DNA of 5,492 nt, taken from assembly GCA_028865845.1 (NCBI GenBank), contig JAGWJK010000366.1, positions 1 through 5,492 of the forward strand. Direction: 5' to 3'. The stretch is from Rhizobiaceae bacterium. Its GTDB lineage: Bacteria; Pseudomonadota; Alphaproteobacteria; Rhizobiales; Rhizobiaceae. Shown here piece after piece: positions 1 through 5,492 of this stretch. Every line of letters begins with the position of its first letter. Positions within the stretch are counted from its first letter, which is position 1. The notes below the pieces were generated by a model. The model saw only the letters and a program-made list of their open reading frames with translations. It was not told where the DNA came from and did not search any database. The position numbers and the translations under genes were made by a program.

Positions 1-189
1 GTAAAATCCGGTACGTTCCCGCGCCGGCTTCGCCCCTTGTCCGACCGCGACGGCATGCCGCCGCTGCCGGCGGCCGATATCTGCCTTCACCGGGCAACGA
101 ACCTTTCCGCTGCTGCCTCGCTTCTCGCCGATCAGCTGGTGGCCGCCATACGAAATCCCGGCACGGCCGCCGTGATGGTGGCCCGGTGA
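1..189 (+). CDS. LysR-family transcriptional regulator, C-terminal fragment (5' end outside window)
   Basis: Frame 1 is open from the first base to a TGA at 187-189, giving the last 62 residues of a protein. Near its middle is the stretch PPLPAADICLHRA, followed by a helix-like NLSAAASLLADQLVAAI. This layout is typical of the end of the effector-binding domain of LysR-type regulators, where a Leu/Pro-rich strand and 'ICLHRA' precede a final amphipathic helix. The DNA-binding winged helix would lie upstream of the window, so target and effector cannot be inferred. The gene converges on the esterase gene with 12 bases between the stop codons and no room for a separate terminator. Being convergent, it need not regulate that esterase. 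The family call rests on pattern recognition of a short piece; the reading frame itself is clear. Confidence 0.72.
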   Translation, partial: VKSGTFPRRLRPLSDRDGMPPLPAADICLHRATNLSAAASLLADQLVAAIRNPGTAAVMVAR

Positions 190-201
190 TCCCGGCGCGA
201 G

Positions 202-960
202 TTACAGAAGCGTCTTGGTCAGGAAGGCCTTGGTGCGGTTCATGGCATCGAGCGCATCGGGATCGTTTTCCTTGAAATCGAACCCGTGCCTCTTGCCGGG
301 ATAGACGACGAGATCAGCCTGAGCGCCGGCATTTTGAGCAAGCTGCACCAATGTCCTGCCTTCGGATAGTGGCACGAGACGATCCGCGTCGCCGTGGAAA
401 GCGAGCAAGGGCGGCATGTGCCTGACATTGCCGCGAAGGCCCGGCGGCATGCCGGCATAGAAGATAACGAGCGCCGAAATCCTGTCATCCTGAGCCGCTG
501 CCTCAGCCGCGATATAGCCCCCGAGCGAGACACCGAGAAGGCCTACGCGACCCGACGAGCCAGCCTTCCCCTTGACGAAAGCGACGGCATCGGACGTTCG
601 AGTAGCCCAGGCGGCAAAACGGCCAAGATTGTAGGCCCGATGATCCCGCACCGTATGTGCCTTATCACTGAGAAACGAATGATCGGCGGCGGTGTAGTAA
701 TAGACGAGATAGGCATCGATGCCGATCCCGGCGATCGCTTCCGCATGATCCGTGTAGACTTTGGGATTAAGCTCGGTTCCGCCGCTGCCATGCAGGATGA
801 GCACCGCCGGACGTGGCGCACTGTCGGCCGCTGCAAATCGAGTGACCTTGATCGGTCCCTCCGCGCTATCTACAGAAAGCTCTTCTGCCTGAGCTTTCCA
901 AGGCAAGGCCAAGGTCGCCAATCCGACCAGCATGGACCGGCGCGATATGACTATGGTCAT
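202..960 (-). CDS. Exported dienelactone hydrolase-family (alpha/beta-hydrolase) esterase
   Basis: This is a 252-residue alpha/beta-hydrolase, the usual size for the dienelactone hydrolase family plus a leader. The N-terminus has SRRSML at residues 6-11, then a hydrophobic stretch and a likely AQA|E cleavage after residue 25, so export by the Tat (or Sec) route is predicted. The oxyanion-type HGSGG is at 58-62. The nucleophile elbow GVSLGG (143-148) has Ser145, whereas classical dienelactone hydrolases have Cys. The acid is probably Asp193 in HGDADRLVP, and the base is His225 in GKRHGF. All triad residues are present, so it should be an active hydrolase of an ester or lactone; the substrate is unknown. 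The ATG at 960 has GGTGA nine bases upstream. It follows the glucan gene cluster on the same strand after 141 bases and may be co-transcribed or have its own promoter. A role in removing acyl groups from the polymer is conceivable but unproven. Confidence 0.9.
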   Translation of the reverse strand: MTIVISRRSMLVGLATLALPWKAQAEELSVDSAEGPIKVTRFAAADSAPRPAVLILHGSGGTELNPKVYTDHAEAIAGIGIDAYLVYYYTAADHSFLSDKAHTVRDHRAYNLGRFAAWATRTSDAVAFVKGKAGSSGRVGLLGVSLGGYIAAEAAAQDDRISALVIFYAGMPPGLRGNVRHMPPLLAFHGDADRLVPLSEGRTLVQLAQNAGAQADLVVYPGKRHGFDFKENDPDALDAMNRTKAFLTKTLL

Positions 961-1101
961 TATTGATGATCACCAAATTGAAGTGCCGCCATATCGTAAC
1001 GAATGACGGGACTGAAACCAGTTTCTTGGTATTCTCCCGATCAACCGGCGTCCATCCCTCTCGGCCGTCCTCAGCGGAAGTTGATGTCCAAATGATTGAG
1101 A

Positions 1102-2373
1102 TCAGAGAGGCAGTTGCGATTGGGCCGCCTTGCCGACGAAAGGATTGTGTTTCAGCGCCGCAAGCACTGCCCAGGCGGTCGCCCCAATGTGAGGGAGACG
1201 ATAATATTTGAAATCGCCCGGCTGAGAGGTCGGACCGACCTGAAGGCCAGTGGAAAGCTGCTGCTTGTCGGTGGCGTAGATAAGACCATCCGGCGCGATC
1301 TGCGCTAAGATCGTATCGAACAGCGGCCCCGCCTTGTCGTCTCGACCGGCGAGACGATAGACGAGCGCGGCTTGTGCGGTGCCTTCGAGCCAGATGCCGT
1401 CGCGATCGTCGTTGAAATCGAAGCCACCGGCGACGCCATGATTGCGTTCGGTCCACTCCAGAACGCGGCCTGCCTTGTCGGCATAGGCCGGCACGGCGAT
1501 CAACGGCCAGAGTTCGGAATCGAGGCCGGATGTGCTGGTGTTCGGCTGATTGCTGCCCGGCACGCTGCCGATATGGAAGTGACCCGTTTCCTGGTTCCAC
1601 ATGGCGTCCAGGAACGAGCGTGCGACCTCGGCACGGCGTTTCCACTCGCCGCCGGGGTCCAGGCTCGCAAGCCAGCGGTTTGCGGCGTAAACATCGAGAT
1701 TATGCTCCGTGGATTTCCACGTCATGCGGTCTGGAGTTGGCTCTCCCCCGAAGAAGCCACCGAAATAACCGGGCCTGTCGGGGTCCGCAGTGTCCCGATC
1801 GATCCACGCCATGATCGCGCGCGCAACATCGCGATAGACGGGATCGCTCGTCTCGTCGTAGGCGGCAAGCAGCGCCAGCGCACCCCAGGCCGTGCTGCCC
1901 GTCGCGCTCCCGACCTGATATCCATCCTCCGCCCACGCATTGTCGGCAGTGCTCCAATAACCCGGCAGCAGCATGCCGTTCGTGCCCGCGATGACGACGC
2001 CGGAGCGATAGGCATTCCGCAGCCGGCCGTCATGATAATAGCGGTCCGTGTCTACGGCGAGGATGAGCGCATCGGCGACACGCTTCGCCTCTGATTTTCG
2101 TCCACAGGCATAAAGCGCCATGATCGCCAGCGCGTTGTCGTAGGTGAAACCGGTATTCTCCAGCGCCGGATGGAGTGGCGAGCTCTCGTCGAAGGGCTCG
2201 AAGCTGCGGAAGATGAAGGGCTGCGCCGGGTCACCGATCATGCGCGCAACCAGGCCGTCGCAGAGCTTGGCGGCAAGCCCTGCATGCGCATCGTCGCCAG
2301 CGGCCCACGCGCCGGGGATGCAACCGGCAAAAAGCGCGCCGAACACCAGAGCCCTTCGCGACAAAGCGATCAT
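1102..2373 (-). CDS. Exported (alpha/alpha)6-toroid protein of the glucan operon, CrdC-like candidate
   Basis: This 423-residue protein probably acts in the periplasm. It begins with SRRALV (5-10), a hydrophobic core and a likely AWA|A cleavage after residue 24, a Tat-like signal. The mature part has about six similar helix segments: YDNALAIMAL (78-87), GSTAWGALALLAA (159-171), STEHNLDVYAANRWLAS (221-237), DSELWPLIAVPAYAD (285-299), LEGTAQAALVYRLAG (329-343) and GATAWAVLAAL (397-407). That fits a six-hairpin glycosidase or carbohydrate-binding toroid, although no exact family was recognised. Candidate acidic residues are Asp79, Glu223 and Glu330. The ATG at 2373 was chosen because AAGGAAG stands just upstream and the signal peptide starts there. 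The frame stays open to 2463, but that extension is Arg-rich and overlaps the synthase gene. The gene starts 25 bases after the synthase stop codon, so it is operonic. Its size and position resemble crdC of the curdlan operon (from memory, not aligned). Its function could be chain trimming, binding or transit through the periplasm. Confidence 0.85.
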   Translation of the reverse strand: MIALSRRALVFGALFAGCIPGAWAAGDDAHAGLAAKLCDGLVARMIGDPAQPFIFRSFEPFDESSPLHPALENTGFTYDNALAIMALYACGRKSEAKRVADALILAVDTDRYYHDGRLRNAYRSGVVIAGTNGMLLPGYWSTADNAWAEDGYQVGSATGSTAWGALALLAAYDETSDPVYRDVARAIMAWIDRDTADPDRPGYFGGFFGGEPTPDRMTWKSTEHNLDVYAANRWLASLDPGGEWKRRAEVARSFLDAMWNQETGHFHIGSVPGSNQPNTSTSGLDSELWPLIAVPAYADKAGRVLEWTERNHGVAGGFDFNDDRDGIWLEGTAQAALVYRLAGRDDKAGPLFDTILAQIAPDGLIYATDKQQLSTGLQVGPTSQPGDFKYYRLPHIGATAWAVLAALKHNPFVGKAAQSQLPL

Positions 2374-2377
2374 CCGA

Positions 2378-2384
2378 CTTCCTT
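2378..2384 (-). promoter_or_regulatory. Ribosome binding site deciding the start of the toroid gene
   Basis: The leftward strand reads AAGGAAG here, followed by TCGG and the ATG at 2373. Its AGGA core lies six bases from the start codon, a good Shine-Dalgarno spacing. It lies in the 25-base gap after the synthase stop codon (2399-2401). This favours the start at 2373 over the in-frame ATG at 2463 inside the synthase gene. Confidence 0.75.
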
Positions 2385-2398
2385 TCTCTCGGTGGCGC

Positions 2399-4363
2399 TC
2401 ATGAGAACGCCCGCGAGAGAAGCATGTGCACCGATCGCCTGAGATCGCCCTTTTCCGCGACATTGTCCGGGGCGGTCCTGAAGAGAAGCCTCAGAATGGC
2501 GTTGTGCTGATCCGGCGTCGGCGACAAGGACAATTGCGTGACGGATGGCGTGGGGCTCGGGCCTATCTGAACCCAGCCAACCTCGGGAATGAACACCGCC
2601 TCGTCCTCCGCACCGTTGACGGTCAATCCAGGCACGGTCGCACCCTCCGTGGACAGGGCTGATATCGTGACGTCCTCGACCCGCCCGTTGGCTCGATGTT
2701 TCGCCGGAATCGTCATCTCGATAGGCTCTTCCTGGCCGAACCTTGGAAGCTCGATGCAGCAAATCAGGCTGGTGAACGCAATCAGCATGGCGACCGAGGA
2801 CCAGACGAGATTGAGGCATTCACGGGCCGAAAACTCGGACGGTGCATCCCAATCGTAGACTGCCCTGATGACCGAGAAGGCGGACATCGCCGCAACGAAG
2901 CCGAAGAACAATGCGGTCGGCCGGTGAATACGAATCGTCGATCTGTCGCCGCCCTTCTCGGTCACCTTGAAAGGCCGGCCGAACGGTTTGCGGATCGCCT
3001 GGAACAGGCCGATGGTAATGGGCACGGCCGTCAACGCGTGGGTAACCTCGGTGAACAGCGGCAGCGTGCGCCCTTCGGAAATCCATGTCGAATAGGCCCA
3101 GAAGATGAATAGGGAACTCAGCCCGTATTTCATGAACAGCAACTCGTCGGCCTGCAGCGCAGACACGCCGGTCAGCCAATAGATGGAGGGCGCAAGCAAC
3201 AGGCAAAGGATGAACGGCTTCGACAGCCAGCAAAACAGTCCGTGCAGATAATGCAACCGCTGTGTCAGCGTGAAGTTGCCGCGCCAAAGCGGCCCGTTGC
3301 GCAGCAATCCGATCTGGATCGTGCCCAGGCACCAGCGGGTTCTCTGGGTGATATATTCGGGAATGCCTTCCGCCGAGAGCCCGACGCTCAGCTTCTCGTT
3401 CAGCCAGCGCGTCACATAGCCCCGCTCCATCAGCCGATAGGTCAAGAGCATGTCCTCGGACAGCGCATCATGCGGAAAACCGCCGATTTCGTTGACCGCT
3501 TCGCGGCGCACGACAAAGCTCGTGCCGACGCAGAAGGCGCAGCCGACCGCATCCTTTGCCGGCTGGAAAGTGTCGAAGAAGACCCGCTGATCGTCGACGA
3601 AAGAGCGTCTTATGCCGAGATTGTGCTGGATCGGATCGCTGTTGAAATAGAACTGCGGCGTCTGCACGACGGCAACCTTGCGATCCCAAAAGAGGCCGAT
3701 GACGCGATTGAGAAAATTCGCCTGCGGGGCAAAATCGGCATCGAGAACCATGATGAAATCCGAAACCTCGGCAAGGGCGTTGGTATGGTTCAAGGCATTG
3801 TTGAGGTTCCCGGCCTTGGCATGCTTGTTGTCGGGCCGCGTCACGTAATTCACCCCGATCCGCTCGCAATAGGCGCGGATTTCCGGCCTCCGGGTGTCGT
3901 CGCAGACAAAGACCCGCAATTTGCGATAGTTCAGCGCCTGGGCTGATATCACCGACTTTTCCAGGATGTTGAGCGGTTCGTTGTAGGTGCAGATGAAGAC
4001 GTCGACAGACGGGACATGTTCGGCAGCGGCGAGTTCCCGTTCGCCACGATCCGCATCGGCGGACCAGTCCGTCGTTCGCAGCAGGATCACGACCGACCCG
4101 ATGGCGTAGAGGACCGATATCGCCTCGAAGAGGAAGTAGAGATAATTCCAGAGCACGTCAGCAGAGAGATCGAAGGGAGGAAGCGTGTCGAGGGCTCGCC
4201 ATGAGATGTAAAGCCCGAGAGACGAAAGCATCAGCAAGCTGAACGCGACCCTGTCGAATGTCCGTTTCGGGTCGGCAAGCAAGGCGAAGAGAATTGCGCA
4301 GGCGGCAATGACGACATCGAAGGTGAGGACGTCAAAGAGATCATCATCGGAGCTGAAAAACAT
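2399..4363 (-). CDS. Processive family-2 beta-glucan synthase, BgsA/CrdS-like, with a degenerate PilZ-like C-terminal domain
   Basis: This 654-residue inner-membrane GT2 enzyme polymerises a beta-glucan from a UDP-sugar and extrudes it. Three membrane helices (about 11-30, 38-57, 73-96) precede the cytosolic catalytic domain. Motifs seen are DVFICTYNEP (121-130), CDD (154-156), the metal-binding DAD (208-210), TPQ (235-237), SED with the likely catalytic Asp304, and the acceptor motif QRTRW (340-344). About four more helices follow (371-397, 408-428, 481-502, 516-537), with an amphipathic segment at 436-456. FKVTEKG (465-471) matches the gating-loop motif FxVTxKG of BcsA. Residues 541-654 form a cytosolic tail with only a weak PilZ-like signature (R541, ALSTEG at 569-574). 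Known relatives are curdlan synthase CrdS and S. meliloti BgsA, which makes a mixed-linkage glucan under c-di-GMP control; the product here is unresolved. An alternative ATG at 4411 adds 16 polar residues. The start at 4363 is preferred because GAAGGG and AGGGA lie upstream. Confidence 0.93.
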   Translation of the reverse strand: MFFSSDDDLFDVLTFDVVIAACAILFALLADPKRTFDRVAFSLLMLSSLGLYISWRALDTLPPFDLSADVLWNYLYFLFEAISVLYAIGSVVILLRTTDWSADADRGERELAAAEHVPSVDVFICTYNEPLNILEKSVISAQALNYRKLRVFVCDDTRRPEIRAYCERIGVNYVTRPDNKHAKAGNLNNALNHTNALAEVSDFIMVLDADFAPQANFLNRVIGLFWDRKVAVVQTPQFYFNSDPIQHNLGIRRSFVDDQRVFFDTFQPAKDAVGCAFCVGTSFVVRREAVNEIGGFPHDALSEDMLLTYRLMERGYVTRWLNEKLSVGLSAEGIPEYITQRTRWCLGTIQIGLLRNGPLWRGNFTLTQRLHYLHGLFCWLSKPFILCLLLAPSIYWLTGVSALQADELLFMKYGLSSLFIFWAYSTWISEGRTLPLFTEVTHALTAVPITIGLFQAIRKPFGRPFKVTEKGGDRSTIRIHRPTALFFGFVAAMSAFSVIRAVYDWDAPSEFSARECLNLVWSSVAMLIAFTSLICCIELPRFGQEEPIEMTIPAKHRANGRVEDVTISALSTEGATVPGLTVNGAEDEAVFIPEVGWVQIGPSPTPSVTQLSLSPTPDQHNAILRLLFRTAPDNVAEKGDLRRSVHMLLSRAFS

Positions 4364-4413
4364 GGTCCCTGCCCTTCTCTGTCCTGGGTTCGATTGACGC
4401 GATTCGGGCATGC

Positions 4414-4443
4414 TTCGGTGGCCGCTTATCCGCGGCCGCCGAA
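4414..4443 (-). repeat. 12-base-arm inverted repeat (hairpin) between the fusion-protein and synthase genes
   Basis: On the plus strand, TTCGGTGGCCGC at 4414-4425 and GCGGCCGCCGAA at 4432-4443 are inverted copies with one non-complementary pair, separated by the six-base loop TTATCC. In the leftward transcript this gives a very GC-rich stem with a single C/A mismatch. The base of the stem lies two bases from the ATG at 4411, so any ribosome site for that start would be held in the stem. No T-run follows, so it is not a standard intrinsic terminator. It may stabilise or mark a processing point in the operon mRNA, or tune synthase translation; these roles are inference. Confidence 0.65.
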
Positions 4444-4459
4444 TCCGTCAAAGACGGGT
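4443..4459 (-). repeat. Small second inverted repeat beside the main hairpin
   Basis: CCGTC at 4445-4449 and GACGG at 4453-4457 are perfect inverted copies around AAA. Outer bases can extend the stem weakly (ATCCGTC with GACGGGT, one G-T pair on the plus strand). It directly abuts the 4414-4443 hairpin and comes first in the leftward transcript. Five-base stems occur by chance, so its importance rests on its position in the spacer. Confidence 0.35.
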
Positions 4460-4498
4460 CGATGTGGGTAAAGTCGGCAATCTCCGGCCGTGCGGTCT

Positions 4499-5492
4499 TC
4501 AGCCCTTGCGGGGCGGAATTCCCATCCGAGCGTTCAATAGATCGGCAGCATTCTCATCCGCACGACCAAGTTGAATGTGATCGCCGAGAGGCAGCCCATC
4601 CTGCTGGTTCTTGCCGTGCTGATCTTCGAAGGCTGTCAACCCCAGTTGTTCGGCGGACTGCCGAACCATGCCGCTTAAGCCGGCCTGGGCTGCCGGCCAT
4701 TGCGCGGCCGATGCCTGCGCGATACCGACGAGCGATGTCGATGCCTCGCGAATATAGTCTTCCGTCCTCTGAACCCATTCATGCGGCATCGTCACGTCGA
4801 CCCAAGTGCCTACCGAGCAGAATTGCTTGCTCTGGACGGCGGACCGCGCAAATTCGGTGAGCCGGATATAGGCGTAAAGCTCGCGCCGCTCCGTTGGCGG
4901 AAAGGGTACGGCGTAGTCGAGATCGACTCTCTCGGTCGTGCGCGGAATCAACCGCTCGACGACGCCATCGACCGGCTGTCCCCAATCCTCGGCATTGACC
5001 TGAACCTTGGAGCCGACCGCCAGAGCCTGCGCCTGCCGCTCCGAGAAAATCGCAACGATGAAGGCCTGATGGCAATCCAGCGTTTCCGCCAGCGTATCGC
5101 CGGCCGTGACTTCGCGGCCCGACGCCGCCACCGGCTTATACAGGATGTTTGACGGCGGGATGCGGATATCGGCGCGGGCAAGCCTGTCGATGCGCTGCGA
5201 TTCGGTCATCACGAGGCTGTTGAGTTCCGCCTCCTTCGACTGCATCGTCGCGAGCTGCATCTTGATCTGCAGAAGATCGGCCTTGCGCGTGCGGATCTCC
5301 AGTTGAAGATTTTGCAGTGACTGAAGCTCGGCGCCGACATAGACGCCTTTGCGGGCAAAATCGAGTTCGGTCGAGAGCTTGGCGACCGCGAGCTTGGCGG
5401 CTTCAACCTTGGTATCTTCCAGGCGGACGGTGTCGGCGATTTCATCCTCCGAGCCGGCAGCAATCCCCTTCGCCATCAGCTTCAGTTTGCGT
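4499..5492 (-). CDS. HlyD-like membrane-fusion/periplasmic adaptor protein of the glucan operon, BgsB-like (5' end outside window)
   Basis: The frame is open from the right edge to a TGA at 4499-4501. The bases before the Met at 5476 still code (RKLKL), so that Met is internal and the N-terminus is missing. Counting from it, residues 12-100 are a heptad-like, charged alpha-helical region, the typical coiled-coil hairpin of membrane-fusion proteins. ADIRIPPSNILYKPV and VTAGDTLAETL (102-133) match the second half of a lipoyl/barrel-sandwich domain. AFIVAIFSERQAQAL through VDGVVERLIP (138-178) matches the adjacent beta-barrel. A tail of about 95 residues follows. Such proteins anchor in the inner membrane and extend into the periplasm. 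Placed just before a glucan synthase, it probably helps the polymer cross the periplasm, as BgsB does for the S. meliloti mixed-linkage glucan; CrdA holds the same position in the curdlan operon. The spacer to the synthase start is 135 bases (87 if the 4411 start is used). Confidence 0.87.
   Translation of the reverse strand, partial: RKLKLMAKGIAAGSEDEIADTVRLEDTKVEAAKLAVAKLSTELDFARKGVYVGAELQSLQNLQLEIRTRKADLLQIKMQLATMQSKEAELNSLVMTESQRIDRLARADIRIPPSNILYKPVAASGREVTAGDTLAETLDCHQAFIVAIFSERQAQALAVGSKVQVNAEDWGQPVDGVVERLIPRTTERVDLDYAVPFPPTERRELYAYIRLTEFARSAVQSKQFCSVGTWVDVTMPHEWVQRTEDYIREASTSLVGIAQASAAQWPAAQAGLSGMVRQSAEQLGLTAFEDQHGKNQQDGLPLGDHIQLGRADENAADLLNARMGIPPRKG

Noticed and set aside
394..966. 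Rightward open frame of 190 codons opposite the esterase
   Set aside because: Antisense shadow of a gene with a complete catalytic triad; its own product is Arg-rich and without motifs.
1014..1025. Small inverted repeat GAAAC-CA-GTTTC in the spacer before the esterase gene
   Set aside because: The five-base arms with a two-base gap are too short for a stable hairpin. An operator is possible but nothing else supports it.
961..1101. Promoter for the esterase gene in the 141-base gap
   Set aside because: The stretch is somewhat AT-richer, but I found no pair of -35 and -10 boxes with good match and spacing, so no site is called.
1372..2094. Rightward open frame of 240 codons opposite the toroid gene
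   Set aside because: Antisense shadow. The opposite frame has a signal peptide, helical repeats and a ribosome site.
2311..2331. Lipoprotein signal at Cys18 of the toroid protein (FAGC)
   Set aside because: The residue at -3 is Phe rather than Leu, Val or Ile, and a normal AWA cleavage site follows, so a cleaved soluble periplasmic protein is more likely.
2374..2463. N-terminal extension of the toroid gene to the ATG at 2463
   Set aside because: The 30 extra residues are Arg-rich, overlap the synthase gene by 65 bases and would bury the signal peptide. A good ribosome site precedes the ATG at 2373.
3242..3946. Rightward open frame of 234 codons opposite the synthase
   Set aside because: It is a shadow of the GC-rich synthase gene. 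The leftward frame contains all catalytic motifs, and this one shows no recognisable domain.
4364..4411. Synthase start at 4411
   Set aside because: Not excluded, but its ribosome site is weak and would lie in the hairpin stem. The 16 added residues are polar and unlike a family N-terminus, while 4363 has purine-rich sites upstream.
4414..4443. Intrinsic terminator after the fusion-protein gene
   Set aside because: The stem is not followed by a run of T on the leftward strand, and the next gene belongs to the same module.

Overview
The window suggests an alphaproteobacterium of the Rhizobiales, most likely Rhizobiaceae (Rhizobium, Agrobacterium or Sinorhizobium type). The basis is GC-rich coding with G/C-ending codons, tight gene packing and the kind of glucan synthase present. 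This is judged by eye; no species can be named.

Layout. The first 189 bases are the 3' end of a rightward LysR-type regulator gene. Everything else is coded leftward. Read in the direction of transcription, from right to left, there is first a membrane-fusion (HlyD-like) protein whose 5' end lies beyond base 5492. A processive family-2 glycosyltransferase of the BgsA/CrdS beta-glucan synthase group follows. Next comes an exported protein of about 423 residues whose sequence looks like an (alpha/alpha)6 toroid. After a 141-base gap there is an exported dienelactone-hydrolase-family esterase, which ends 12 bases from the stop codon of the convergent LysR gene.

How the genes fit together. The first three leftward genes make a coherent exopolysaccharide module. 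The synthase polymerises a beta-glucan from a UDP-sugar and threads it across the inner membrane. The fusion protein probably forms the periplasmic part of the export path. The toroid protein sits in the periplasm, where it may bind or trim the chain, much as BcsZ does in cellulose operons. The organisation resembles the curdlan crdASC operon and the Sinorhizobium meliloti bgsBA mixed-linkage beta-glucan operon. Sequence reading alone does not settle which polymer is made. The synthase has a C-terminal cytosolic domain with only a degenerate PilZ-like signature, which fits the non-canonical c-di-GMP response reported for BgsA.

The most notable non-coding element is a 12-base-arm inverted repeat in the spacer between the fusion-protein and synthase genes. 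It lies directly against the upstream candidate start codon of the synthase. No RNA genes, mobile elements or CRISPR arrays were seen, and no gene-free stretch exceeds 300 bases.
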